The notes under the pieces are model-generated. The model searched no databases and was not told the DNA's origin. It saw only the letters and a list, made by a program, of their open reading frames with translations. Below, in pieces: positions 1 through 7,587 of a DNA stretch of 64,000 nt. Position 1 is the first letter of the stretch. Each line of letters opens with the position of its first letter. This stretch comes from SOIA01 sp964346585. Its GTDB lineage: Bacteria > Acidobacteriota > Aminicenantia > Aminicenantales > Aminicenantaceae. The stretch spans positions 1 to 64,000 of the forward strand of contig CAYFVQ010000223.1 of the NCBI GenBank assembly GCA_964346585.1, given 5' to 3'. The position numbers were made by a program, and so were the translations under genes.

Positions 1-269
1 ATATTCTTATTTCCTTTAAGGCTTGAAAAAAAGTTATCGTCCGTTTGTTTGGGTTGAGCAATGAGCAGATTTTTTTCTGTGGCCACTTCAACACAGATTA
101 CGGTGTTCGGATCTGCTTCAATGCTAAAAGTGGGAGGACCTTCTGTATCCAGATAAAATATCTCGCGGTCCGGATAGATGACAACTTGATAAACTTGAGA
201 AATTAAAACAGCAAACAAAAAAAACAAAGAAATAGCTAGATAAAGAGCCTTTAAAGAGTTTTTTCTCAT
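1..269 (-). CDS. Secreted protein of the small paralogous family, cut by the window edge
   Basis: The reading frame opens at an ATG at 269, preceded by a strong AGGAGGAAGGA-type ribosome binding site, and runs off the left edge after 89 codons. It starts with a basic then hydrophobic signal sequence (MRKNSLKALYLAISLFFLF). A beta-rich stretch follows that aligns with the next two genes: a region like IEADPNTVICVEV, then N-L-L, then a DDNFFSS motif. The same motif appears as DSNFFSS and ENFVSDF in the two upstream paralogs. It is therefore the third tandem copy of that family and probably the distal gene of the long leftward operon. Function is unknown. The C-terminal TPR-like part expected from the paralogs lies outside the window. 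Confidence 0.75.
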   Translation of the reverse strand, partial: MRKNSLKALYLAISLFFLFAVLISQVYQVVIYPDREIFYLDTEGPPTFSIEADPNTVICVEVATEKNLLIAQPKQTDDNFFSSLKGNKN

Positions 270-388
270 TCCTTCCTCCTTCCTGTTTTTTTTATTAACA
301 ATGCAATTTCTGACATGAGATTCTCTGAAGACGAAGACTTCACATTACTCAACTATTAAAGTTCGATTAATTTTTAAATCTATTTATT

Positions 389-1144
389 CTATTTTCTTTC
401 TTTTAGAGAAGTTTTTAATTTTTTTAAACTTTCTACTATTTTTTGAGCTTCCTCTTTTTCAAAACTGGCAACATATTCATTGTCCTTGTAATATTCAAAA
501 TACTCTATGGTTATCTGGAGATAACACTGACCAATGTTGTATATATAATCAGGGTGAGAATAGAGCTGATCGGCTTTATCAAACTCATCGATTGCCTCAT
601 CGATTTTTCCTTCTTTGTATAATTTTACTCCTTTCCAATAATGATCCCAGGCATCAGCATCATCTTTATTCGAAAACACCTCAATATAAGGAGCTTCTTT
701 CCAATTTTCATCTTTGAGGGAATATCCTTTGATAGAGTAAAAATCCTGATCACTCTCAACCACAAGAGCTCGATAATAAAGCTTGCGATTCGTAACAGTC
801 AAACCTAATAAAGGACCATCAGGGAGTTTATAAGTGGCTTTTCCCATGTCATCAGCTTTAATCTCTTTCATCTCCACATCATCTCTTCCCCAGTAGCTCG
901 AGAAAAAATTTGAATCGTTCCTCGATTCTTCGTCTTGAAACAAATTTGGATTATTTGTGATCTGAATATCTATCAAACTGTTAGGTTCTGCCTTAATTTG
1001 GAAAACTGGAATTTCTTCCTCAACATAAATGTATCTTTTTTGGTCAGTCACGACTTCGACCTCACTATTTTGGGCGGATAAGAACAGGGGAGACAAGAAT
1101 AAAATTAGAATAAAATAATAAAAACTTTTTTGATTTGTTTTCAT
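389..1144 (-). CDS. Secreted beta-domain plus TPR-like protein, small paralogous family (copy 2)
   Basis: This is a 251-residue protein with a cleavable signal peptide (hydrophobic residues about 8-23, ending LSAQ). Residues about 27-140 are predicted beta-rich, with the motif FQIKAEPNSLIDIQIT shared with both neighbours. Residues about 165-215 form a TPR-like helical hairpin pair (WKGVKLYKEGKIDEAIDEF, then YIYNIGQCYLQI). The C terminus is a charged helix. The ATG at 1144 follows a clear GTAGGAGGAAAA site. It lies 70 bp downstream of its paralog and 119 bp upstream of the next. TPR pairs usually mediate protein contacts, so a role in an extracytoplasmic assembly is possible. I do not recognise a named family, and function is unknown. 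Confidence 0.85.
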   Translation of the reverse strand: MKTNQKSFYYFILILFLSPLFLSAQNSEVEVVTDQKRYIYVEEEIPVFQIKAEPNSLIDIQITNNPNLFQDEESRNDSNFFSSYWGRDDVEMKEIKADDMGKATYKLPDGPLLGLTVTNRKLYYRALVVESDQDFYSIKGYSLKDENWKEAPYIEVFSNKDDADAWDHYWKGVKLYKEGKIDEAIDEFDKADQLYSHPDYIYNIGQCYLQITIEYFEYYKDNEYVASFEKEEAQKIVESLKKLKTSLKERK

Positions 1145-1214
1145 TTTTCCTCCTACTTATCGTTTCAAGTTAGATTTTTTACATTGGAAAGGCAGTTCAA
1201 CTCCCATTTCTCTC

Positions 1215-1979
1215 CTATTTTTTTGCCTCTTCTGGAGCTGCACGCAACAATTGAATGAGCTTCAGGACAATTCTGCGATTTTCCTCTTCCGTTTCCGAGT
1301 CCTCTGCATACTCCTCAAAATTTTCGATAGCCAGTTTGAGATGACATACTGCGATGTTATGGACATATGCCGGGGTAGGATAGTAGAACCAGGCTGACTC
1401 ATACTCTTTAATAGCTTTTTCATACTCTCCTTGGTTGAAGAATTCAACTCCCTTCAGAAATTGTTCATAAGAGAGATACGCTTCGTGACTCTTATAAACT
1501 TCAACATACGGAGCATTTTTGCTTTCATCATCGCTTAAAGACCAATGAGTGACATCTGATTCCCCTTCTTCATCCTCTGGACCGAGAACCAGAGCGCGAT
1601 AATAGATCTCGTATCGATGTTTTTTCCCATGGATGAGAGTTTTCAGGCTTTCGAGGGGAAGTTTCCATTTCTTTTCCAGCTTTTCATCGGATGCAATTTC
1701 CGATGTTTTTCCCACGATAAGAAAATCCGAAACGAAATTTTCTTCGGTCTGCTTATCCACATCCACAAATAAACTATTATCGTTAGTGACTTCTATGTTG
1801 ATAACAGTATCGGGTTTGGTTTTTATGATGAAAACCAGAGTCTGTTCTTCTTCATAGAATAAAATTCTTTTTTTCTCAGGACTTATGAGGTCCTGTACAA
1901 CCTCTTGAGAAACAAGGTTAAGAGAAACAGAAAAAATGACAATGATAAAAAAATAATATTTTAGAAATCTCCTTCTCAT
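1215..1979 (-). CDS. Secreted beta-domain plus TPR-like protein, small paralogous family (copy 3)
   Basis: This 254-residue paralog of the next two genes leftward has the same plan: a signal peptide (residues 1-24, ending LVSQ), a beta-rich domain with FIIKTKPDTVINIEVT, and a TPR-like pair at about residues 170-220 (FLKGVEFFNQGEYEKAIKEY, then YVHNIAVCHLKL). The tail is short and acidic. The ATG at 1979 has the site AAAGGAGGGATTA. It is 76 bp downstream of the gene at 2056-2982, and all genes from 11543 to 1 point the same way with short gaps, so co-transcription is likely. Three tandem diverged copies indicate local duplication. Its activity is unknown, and the domain calls come only from pattern reading. 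Confidence 0.85.
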   Translation of the reverse strand: MRRRFLKYYFFIIVIFSVSLNLVSQEVVQDLISPEKKRILFYEEEQTLVFIIKTKPDTVINIEVTNDNSLFVDVDKQTEENFVSDFLIVGKTSEIASDEKLEKKWKLPLESLKTLIHGKKHRYEIYYRALVLGPEDEEGESDVTHWSLSDDESKNAPYVEVYKSHEAYLSYEQFLKGVEFFNQGEYEKAIKEYESAWFYYPTPAYVHNIAVCHLKLAIENFEEYAEDSETEEENRRIVLKLIQLLRAAPEEAKK

Positions 1980-2055
1980 TAATCCCTCCTTTGTCCAAAT
2001 TCTTAAAATTAAAAGAGATGAATCAGAGCTGGATTAACATATTTCGATAATGAGG

Positions 2056-2982
2056 CTACTGATCGATGGCCTCTTTAATGGTGTCTCCGATATCACTGAC
2101 AAGACTAATCTGCCGCTTATCCTTAAATCGCCGGTTGAAATCAATGGAATAAGAACCGGTTTTTCTTTCTTTTTTGAGTGTGTAGATAATATTCTGCTGA
2201 CTAATTCCCAATTTAACTCCCAGATCTGTTTGTTCGTTTAATGCAATTTCCTGAATATCGAACATTTGGTGTATCAAGTGTTCATAAGCGATACTCCACA
2301 CTTTGTCTAAATCGCCATAGTCTCCAGTCGCTTCCAGCTTGATGACTCCTGATTCTTTGAGTCCGTGTAAGCTTTCTTTAATTTCCATAGAAGTCCAACT
2401 GGTTTTCTCTTTAATGTTCCTCTCGATATAGACCTCATCCCAGTTCACGGAAAGCCTGGCATTAATTTTTTTTGTGATTCCTTCGTATTCCATGACGAAC
2501 ACGGCCACTATCTCCGAGTCAATAGGCTCCTTTAATCTCTTGGACACGACAACTTCCTGGTTCGGGAACAGAGGGGCTTTGCCCGCAGCCCAGAGCTCGG
2601 ATTTTCCTTTGTTCTTACTGAACACGAAAAATTTCCCACTCCGGAAGGAAACGGGACCCTTGAGAGTGAGCTCTGGATTCTCTTCAGCAAGATCTTTTCT
2701 TATTCTTTTAAGTTTCTCCGAAGATAAACCATGCGTGAGGAAAAAACTCAGGACGCTTTCCTGGCTTTTTAATTGGTAATAGCTGACTTTCGGTCTGCCA
2801 TCCGGTCCCGAAGCGACACGGATTTCAGTGGAGAGATAGAATAAGCTATTTGGATTATTGTGGTCTTTGAAAAAAAGAATTTTACCTTTTTTTAAAGGAG
2901 CTTCGTCAAGGAGTATTTCACCGGAAAAGCCGGATAAGTAAAAAAGTGAGAGAGATAGGATAAATGTGAATCCCCTCTTCAT
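2056..2982 (-). CDS. Secreted protein, shortened member of the large paralogous family
   Basis: This 308-residue protein has a signal peptide (hydrophobic to about residue 20, cleavage near SGFSG). It carries the N-terminal signature of the large family in this array: EILLDEAPLKKGKILFFKDH, then SLFYLSTEIRVASGPDGRPK. It also has the following GPVSFRSGKFFV and GKAPLFPNQEV blocks, and VMEYEGITKKINARLSVNWDEV. It stops soon after an RRFKDKRQ segment and lacks the roughly 200-residue C-terminal beta-sandwich present in the 556- to 607-residue paralogs. It is therefore either a natural short form or a truncated duplicate. The start has only a weak Shine-Dalgarno (AAAAGA), unlike its neighbours, so expression may depend on coupling to the gene 24 bp upstream. 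Function is unknown. Confidence 0.85.
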   Translation of the reverse strand: MKRGFTFILSLSLFYLSGFSGEILLDEAPLKKGKILFFKDHNNPNSLFYLSTEIRVASGPDGRPKVSYYQLKSQESVLSFFLTHGLSSEKLKRIRKDLAEENPELTLKGPVSFRSGKFFVFSKNKGKSELWAAGKAPLFPNQEVVVSKRLKEPIDSEIVAVFVMEYEGITKKINARLSVNWDEVYIERNIKEKTSWTSMEIKESLHGLKESGVIKLEATGDYGDLDKVWSIAYEHLIHQMFDIQEIALNEQTDLGVKLGISQQNIIYTLKKERKTGSYSIDFNRRFKDKRQISLVSDIGDTIKEAIDQ

Positions 2983-3006
2983 TCTTTTATTTAGTAAGTA
3001 AGATCT

Positions 3007-4704
3007 TTACTCTTGAAACAGCGTATAGACAAAAGGATCAGTCGTGGACTGCCATTCTGAAGTCACTGTCCTCCCATCGCCCAAGAGCCAGGTAATCTGG
3101 TAAGAAAATTCAAGGTTGCCTTCTTCATGGTTGTATTCGTATTTTTCCCACATTGACTGTTGAGGCATGATTTTCACTTGCCGGACTCTGTCCCTGTCGA
3201 ATACTCTATTTTTGATGGAGACAGTGATGAGTTTTATGTTGTACTGCGCCACATTCTCTTCGTCAGCGATGATATCTATGGTCCGATACCTGTGAGGAGG
3301 AGAAAGGCTTATCGCTGGCTCATCTGTGTTGTTCCATTCGCCTTCAACTTTGATCCCTCCCATAAAACTCCAGGTGGTTTTATATTCATAATTAAGCCAG
3401 TCTTCTCCTTCACCAAGCCGGGGATAAACAAAAGGCAGCATGTTCCCTCTCTCCGCGAATGTTTTGGCATTGAAAATGATATCTCTTGACGTCGGCTGTC
3501 CTTGAGGATGGGTCTTTTTAAAGCTTACTGTCACAAAGTTAATATATTTTCCGAAGTTGTCAAAGTCCTCGCCATCCAGAATGGAATAGACCGTGCGGTC
3601 TTCGAGATCCGGGTCATCGAGATTGATCACATCATGAACGCGCTTATCATTCTTGAATTTTCGGAGGATGTCACCGATGCTGGCATCCATCGGCCCTGTA
3701 TCCCTTTCCTGCCTGAGTCTTTTTGTCAGGTTTACAATTGCAGTCCCTGTCCGAGTCACTTTTTTCATGGTGGTGCTTACACCGTAATCACGTTCTCTTT
3801 GACTGTCTTCTTCATCCTCTCCTTCTTCCTCTGTTGCACCCGTTGGAAGCTCGATCTTCATCTCGAACATCTCCCGCATGACTGTATCTGTGACAGTCTG
3901 GAGGATGGATTCCATACTCTCATCCTCCCCGGTCACATCGATCTCGATACACTGCTTGGAAACCAGATCATCAGCGATATCCAAGCTTTCTCCTGTTCCG
4001 GTCCGGACTTTCCATTTAAATATCCAGAGTTTTTTAGTTTTATAGATTCTCCATTTTTTATATTCTTCGAAATAATTCCTGACCTTGGACCAGTGAATTC
4101 TTGCTTTGGCGTTGAACTTTGGTGTTAAGCCTTCATAAGTCATGTCGAAACGAATGCTGACCGGATAGGTCGGCTGTTTCAGGGCCTCATCCAGAAAAGC
4201 GGCTCCCTCGGGCGTGACAGCAATCGAAACGGAAACCTCCGAGCCTGAAACTAATGGAGCCTTACCCTCGCCGATGACTTTTCTGGTAAAGGCTCCGCCT
4301 TCTCCGACCGCAGCGGAAATCACGGCAAACGTACCTTTTTTAAAAATTATGGGTCCTTTTAATCTGGCATTTTTGTCTATTTTTTGAAGCTCAGCTCTGG
4401 CTCTTTGGAGCTCTTGAGGTGTGAGGCTGTAAGTGACGAAAAAGTGAAGGATTCCTCCCTTCAGCTCTTGCTCTCCGGCTTTCGTGTACTTGAGGAACGT
4501 CAGCTTGGGTGTGCCGTCAGGCCAGGTGGCGATGCGAGGCCTGTTGGGCATGTAATAATAGGAATTTTCAGACAGATGGTCTCTGAGAAGTATAGCATTC
4601 CCGACCTGAAGAGGCGCTTTGTCCAACAAAATATCCGCTCTGAGTAAAGCTGAACCGAAAATAAAAATACATGAGAAGATAACGATTATTTTTCTCATTC
4701 TCAT
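3007..4704 (-). CDS. Secreted multidomain beta protein of the large paralogous family
   Basis: The product is about 565 residues. The start at 4704 is chosen because GGAGGTTGGG lies just before this ATG; an ATG four codons upstream overlaps that site. The signal peptide ends near LLRAD. The conserved N-terminal block follows (DILLDKAPLQVG, RDH, YYYMP, ATWPDGTPK), then GPIIFKKGTFAVIS, GEGKAPLV and DMTYEGLTPKFNAKARIHW. An acidic break (EEEGEDEEDSQRERD) separates the halves. The second half has two similar beta modules, each with a DDPDLEDRTVYSILDGED-like or RTIDIIADEENVAQ-like strand pattern. It closes with the family ending NLEFSYQITWLLGDGRTVTSEW. The protein is secreted to the periplasm or surface; role unknown. 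Flanking paralogs are 24 bp away on each side. Confidence 0.88.
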   Translation of the reverse strand: MRMRKIIVIFSCIFIFGSALLRADILLDKAPLQVGNAILLRDHLSENSYYYMPNRPRIATWPDGTPKLTFLKYTKAGEQELKGGILHFFVTYSLTPQELQRARAELQKIDKNARLKGPIIFKKGTFAVISAAVGEGGAFTRKVIGEGKAPLVSGSEVSVSIAVTPEGAAFLDEALKQPTYPVSIRFDMTYEGLTPKFNAKARIHWSKVRNYFEEYKKWRIYKTKKLWIFKWKVRTGTGESLDIADDLVSKQCIEIDVTGEDESMESILQTVTDTVMREMFEMKIELPTGATEEEGEDEEDSQRERDYGVSTTMKKVTRTGTAIVNLTKRLRQERDTGPMDASIGDILRKFKNDKRVHDVINLDDPDLEDRTVYSILDGEDFDNFGKYINFVTVSFKKTHPQGQPTSRDIIFNAKTFAERGNMLPFVYPRLGEGEDWLNYEYKTTWSFMGGIKVEGEWNNTDEPAISLSPPHRYRTIDIIADEENVAQYNIKLITVSIKNRVFDRDRVRQVKIMPQQSMWEKYEYNHEEGNLEFSYQITWLLGDGRTVTSEWQSTTDPFVYTLFQE

Positions 4705-4728
4705 CCCAACCTCCATACCATTGATTTT

Positions 4729-6552
4729 TTATTCCTGATAATATGCATAAATGATCGGTGTCTCTTTTGTCATCCAATCAGAGTGGATCTCTCTGCCATC
4801 TTTGAGAAGCCAGATGACTTTGTACGCGTATTCTAGATTCCCTTCCTCATGGAGATACCTGTATTCTGTCTGCAGCGGATCGCCTCTTTCATGGTCGACG
4901 ATGATCTCTTTCATCACTTCCTTCCCGAACACTTGATGTTTGATCTGAAAAGCCACTGCTTTTATCTCGTTTTCAGCAATATTTTCCTTATCCAGCGAAA
5001 TCTGGACCGTCCTGTATTGGATGACGGGAGCAAGAGTCACCACAGAATCTGAAGTATCTATCCAATCACCTTCCCACTCTATTCCTCCATGAAAACTCCA
5101 TTTTGGCTTGTATTCATAATTGAGCCACTCCGTTGAGCCCTCCCCTTCTCTTCCGTAAATAAAAGAGAGTCTGTTTCCTTTTTTCGCAAACTGCTCATCG
5201 AAAAATTTGACTTCACCGGTTGTAGCCGGTTTTCCCCATCTCTGCTTCCGGAACAAGACAGAAACACTGTTGACATAATCCTTGAAGTCTTCAAAATTTT
5301 GGCCGTCTAATATAACCTCAACTGTTCTTTCTTGGAAGGTCGGATCATCCAGAGAAACTGTGCTGAAGAATCTCTCATCCTCGCCAAAATCATCGTATAT
5401 TCCTCGGACATTCCCGCTTATAACCATGACTCGCTCTTCTCTTATGCGATGCCTGAAATCCACTTCATAATGACCGGACATCTTGACTTGTTTGAAGGTA
5501 TAAGTGAGCTCCACATTGAAAGGAATCTTATTCTGAGGTGTTTTTTTCGAAACTTTCGGTGTGCTCACCGGCGTTCTTCTGGTTGTCCTTGTGGGAGTCC
5601 GTCTCTGAGATGAACTTGTCCTCGAAGATGTTGTTGTCGGTCTTCTCGTTGTTCTTCTTGTTGGTCTCCTCGTTGTTGTTGTCGGTCTTCTCGTTGTTGT
5701 CGTTGATTTCGATCTTTTGACTTCAGTTTCAGTTTTAAGCTCTTTATTGCACATCAGCTTGATGAGATGGCCGTAAGTCATTTCGAGCAACTTTTCCATT
5801 TCCTTTGATTCTCCGGTCACATCGAGCTGGATGGCACCTTGCTGCCTCAATTCATCAAAAATAGCTTTTATCTCTGCATCTAGCTTGACGCCTTTGACAA
5901 CTCCTCCTCCTTTCAAAGAAACGTCATGATGAGTGTACACTTTATCCCAATCCACTTTGAGTTTTGCCTCATAGGCGGGAGTGATTCCATTGTATTTGAG
6001 TAAGAACATGACTGAGACATCCGTGGTTGGATTCTTGAAAGATTCCCAGAGCAGAGAAGCACCTTCCTGATTGAGGGCAATGGAGACGGCTCCTTTTTGC
6101 CCAGGCATGATCGGCGCCTGTCCCTCTCCGCAGACTTTTGCCTCGAAAATCCCTTCCGCTCCAGCCGTAGCTGAAATAATCTTGAACGTTCCCTCTTTGA
6201 ATGGGACTGGCCCAACAATCTCTCCTTCAGAATCGAACAGCTGAAGAGCTGATTCCGCATTCTCGATTTCAGTACTCGTCAGCCCCCAGGTGACCAGAAA
6301 ATGTACGATCCCTCCCTTCATATCTCCACCTGTTTTTGTGTATTTGATGAAGGTAAATTCAGGGGTTCCGTCGCTCCGTGTCGCCAGCTTGGGTTCATCA
6401 GGTACATAATAATATTTATGCGCGTCAGCATGGTCTCTGTAAAACAGGAATCTTCCAGATTGAATAACTTCGTCGAGAGAAACCTCTGCCTTTAAAAAAA
6501 TCAGAGAGGCAAAGAAGAGAGTCATGAGTACTGCTATTTTTTTGGTTTTCAT
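4729..6552 (-). CDS. Secreted multidomain beta protein with Thr/Arg-rich linker
   Basis: This 607-residue member of the large family has a signal peptide ending near LKAEV. The N-terminal signature is present (VSLDEVIQSGRFLFYRDH, YYYVP, ATRSDGTPEF). It also has GGIVHFLVTWGLT, GPVPFKEGTFKIIS, GEGQAPIM and LKYNGITPAYEAKLKVDWDKVY. Residues about 279-336 form a low-complexity Thr/Arg/Pro/Ser linker built from repeats such as TTRRPTTTTRR, found in no other member here. The C-terminal half has the two beta modules (DDPTFQERTVEVILDGQNF and QYRTVQISLDKENIAEN) and the ending NLEYAYKVIWLLKDGREIHS. The ATG follows AAAGGAGAGG. The Thr-rich linker resembles extracellular stalks that can be glycosylated, but that is inference. 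Function is unknown. Confidence 0.88.
   Translation of the reverse strand: MKTKKIAVLMTLFFASLIFLKAEVSLDEVIQSGRFLFYRDHADAHKYYYVPDEPKLATRSDGTPEFTFIKYTKTGGDMKGGIVHFLVTWGLTSTEIENAESALQLFDSEGEIVGPVPFKEGTFKIISATAGAEGIFEAKVCGEGQAPIMPGQKGAVSIALNQEGASLLWESFKNPTTDVSVMFLLKYNGITPAYEAKLKVDWDKVYTHHDVSLKGGGVVKGVKLDAEIKAIFDELRQQGAIQLDVTGESKEMEKLLEMTYGHLIKLMCNKELKTETEVKRSKSTTTTRRPTTTTRRPTRRTTRRPTTTSSRTSSSQRRTPTRTTRRTPVSTPKVSKKTPQNKIPFNVELTYTFKQVKMSGHYEVDFRHRIREERVMVISGNVRGIYDDFGEDERFFSTVSLDDPTFQERTVEVILDGQNFEDFKDYVNSVSVLFRKQRWGKPATTGEVKFFDEQFAKKGNRLSFIYGREGEGSTEWLNYEYKPKWSFHGGIEWEGDWIDTSDSVVTLAPVIQYRTVQISLDKENIAENEIKAVAFQIKHQVFGKEVMKEIIVDHERGDPLQTEYRYLHEEGNLEYAYKVIWLLKDGREIHSDWMTKETPIIYAYYQE
5545..5712 (-). 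repeat. Low-complexity Thr/Arg/Pro coding repeat
   Basis: On the plus strand this stretch is rich in gttgttg and ttcttgttgg words. On the coding strand these are imperfect repeats of ACAACAACGAGAAGACC-type units that encode TTTRRP-like segments. It forms the linker of the 607-residue secreted protein. Near-identical short units suggest expansion by slippage, so copy number may vary between strains. Confidence 0.7.
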
Positions 6553-6564
6553 TTTTCCTCTCCT

Positions 6565-7587
6565 TTAGATATTTTTTTTATCATCTTTAACTAAAATCTC
6601 ATATTCTGAGACATCAAGATAGAAATTGTCTCCTTCCTGCCATTCGCCTCTGTTTGTCCTTCCGTCCTTAAAAATCTGAGTGATTCGATAGCGGTACGTC
6701 CCTCCTTTTCTTTCAGGTATATCGAATTCCAGTTCCTGTTGAGTGTCAGACTCTTTAGAGAAGTAGATTCTTCGGAAATCTCTTTGACCTCTTGCCGTTT
6801 CTATTTCCACTTCGACTGTTTTCCTCATGATATCAGGGTTTATCTCGTTCACAAAATCGAAACACAGCACGGCCATATGCCTGTAATTGAATGAGACCTT
6901 ATTAGCTAAATTAATGACCGTAAACAAATCAGGATATTCATTCATGGACACGCCAACGGGGAAGGCCATGCGGTCGGTTCTCTGCGCTTCTTCATATTTC
7001 CCTTCTTTCAACTCAAATCCGCTGTACGTGAATTCACAATCAAAGCTTAAGCCCAAAGACTTCTCATCTTCGAAAATCTCCCACAGATAGGGAGCTGTCT
7101 TCCGGCTTAAAGGTATCGTGAAATTCTTTTTCGTCCAGGGCGCCTTCCTTTGAGAGAGCTCTTCTTCTTTTTTCTCCTCTCCGTCAAAGACGCTGTAGTT
7201 CAGTACACATTTGAGCTCTTCAACAGGAATAGGCTTGAATTCAAGATCCGGTCCCATTATTTCTTTGAGCTCTGGACTCTCATCGCTGAATTCAACAGAG
7301 AGAGCGAGGACACCTCCTGCCATCCTTTCCGTCTCTCCTGATGCATCCGATTTAATATAGACATATTTGTAGAAGAAGAACTGAGGATTGCCATATGATT
7401 GAGAAAGGTTTAACTTCGTTGGAACATAGTAGAATGTATTGGGTAGACTGTGATCGGGAAAAACCAGTATTCGATCCCCGATAATTTTTCCTTGACTCAA
7501 AAGGGGATCTGCATGAGTCTGCACGTATGCCCATGTCAGCATAAAAAAACAGACAATGGCGACTGAAAATGTCCTTTTTTCTGTCAT
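6565..7587 (-). CDS. Secreted protein, compact member of the large paralogous family
   Basis: The product is 340 residues. The start at 7587 (MTEKRTFSVAI) is preferred over a longer frame because GAGGAGGA stands directly before it and the ATG overlaps the stop of the upstream gene as ATGA, which implies translational coupling. After the signal peptide (ending near THADP) come a shortened N-terminal block (GKIIGDRILVFPDH, FYYVPTKL, YGNPQFFFYKY) and a GGVLALSVEF strand. The middle is short, with WEIFEDEKSLGLSFDCEFTYSGF, and a single C-terminal beta module ends in GGTYRYRITQIFKDGRTNRGEW. Compared with the larger paralogs it lacks one of the two C-terminal modules. It lies 12 bp upstream of the 607-residue gene. 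Function is unknown. Confidence 0.86.
   Translation of the reverse strand: MTEKRTFSVAIVCFFMLTWAYVQTHADPLLSQGKIIGDRILVFPDHSLPNTFYYVPTKLNLSQSYGNPQFFFYKYVYIKSDASGETERMAGGVLALSVEFSDESPELKEIMGPDLEFKPIPVEELKCVLNYSVFDGEEKKEEELSQRKAPWTKKNFTIPLSRKTAPYLWEIFEDEKSLGLSFDCEFTYSGFELKEGKYEEAQRTDRMAFPVGVSMNEYPDLFTVINLANKVSFNYRHMAVLCFDFVNEINPDIMRKTVEVEIETARGQRDFRRIYFSKESDTQQELEFDIPERKGGTYRYRITQIFKDGRTNRGEWQEGDNFYLDVSEYEILVKDDKKNI

Noticed and set aside
3502..4128. 208-codon plus-strand frame
   Set aside because: It lies wholly antisense to a block-conserved secreted paralog, has no ribosome site and shows no family pattern.
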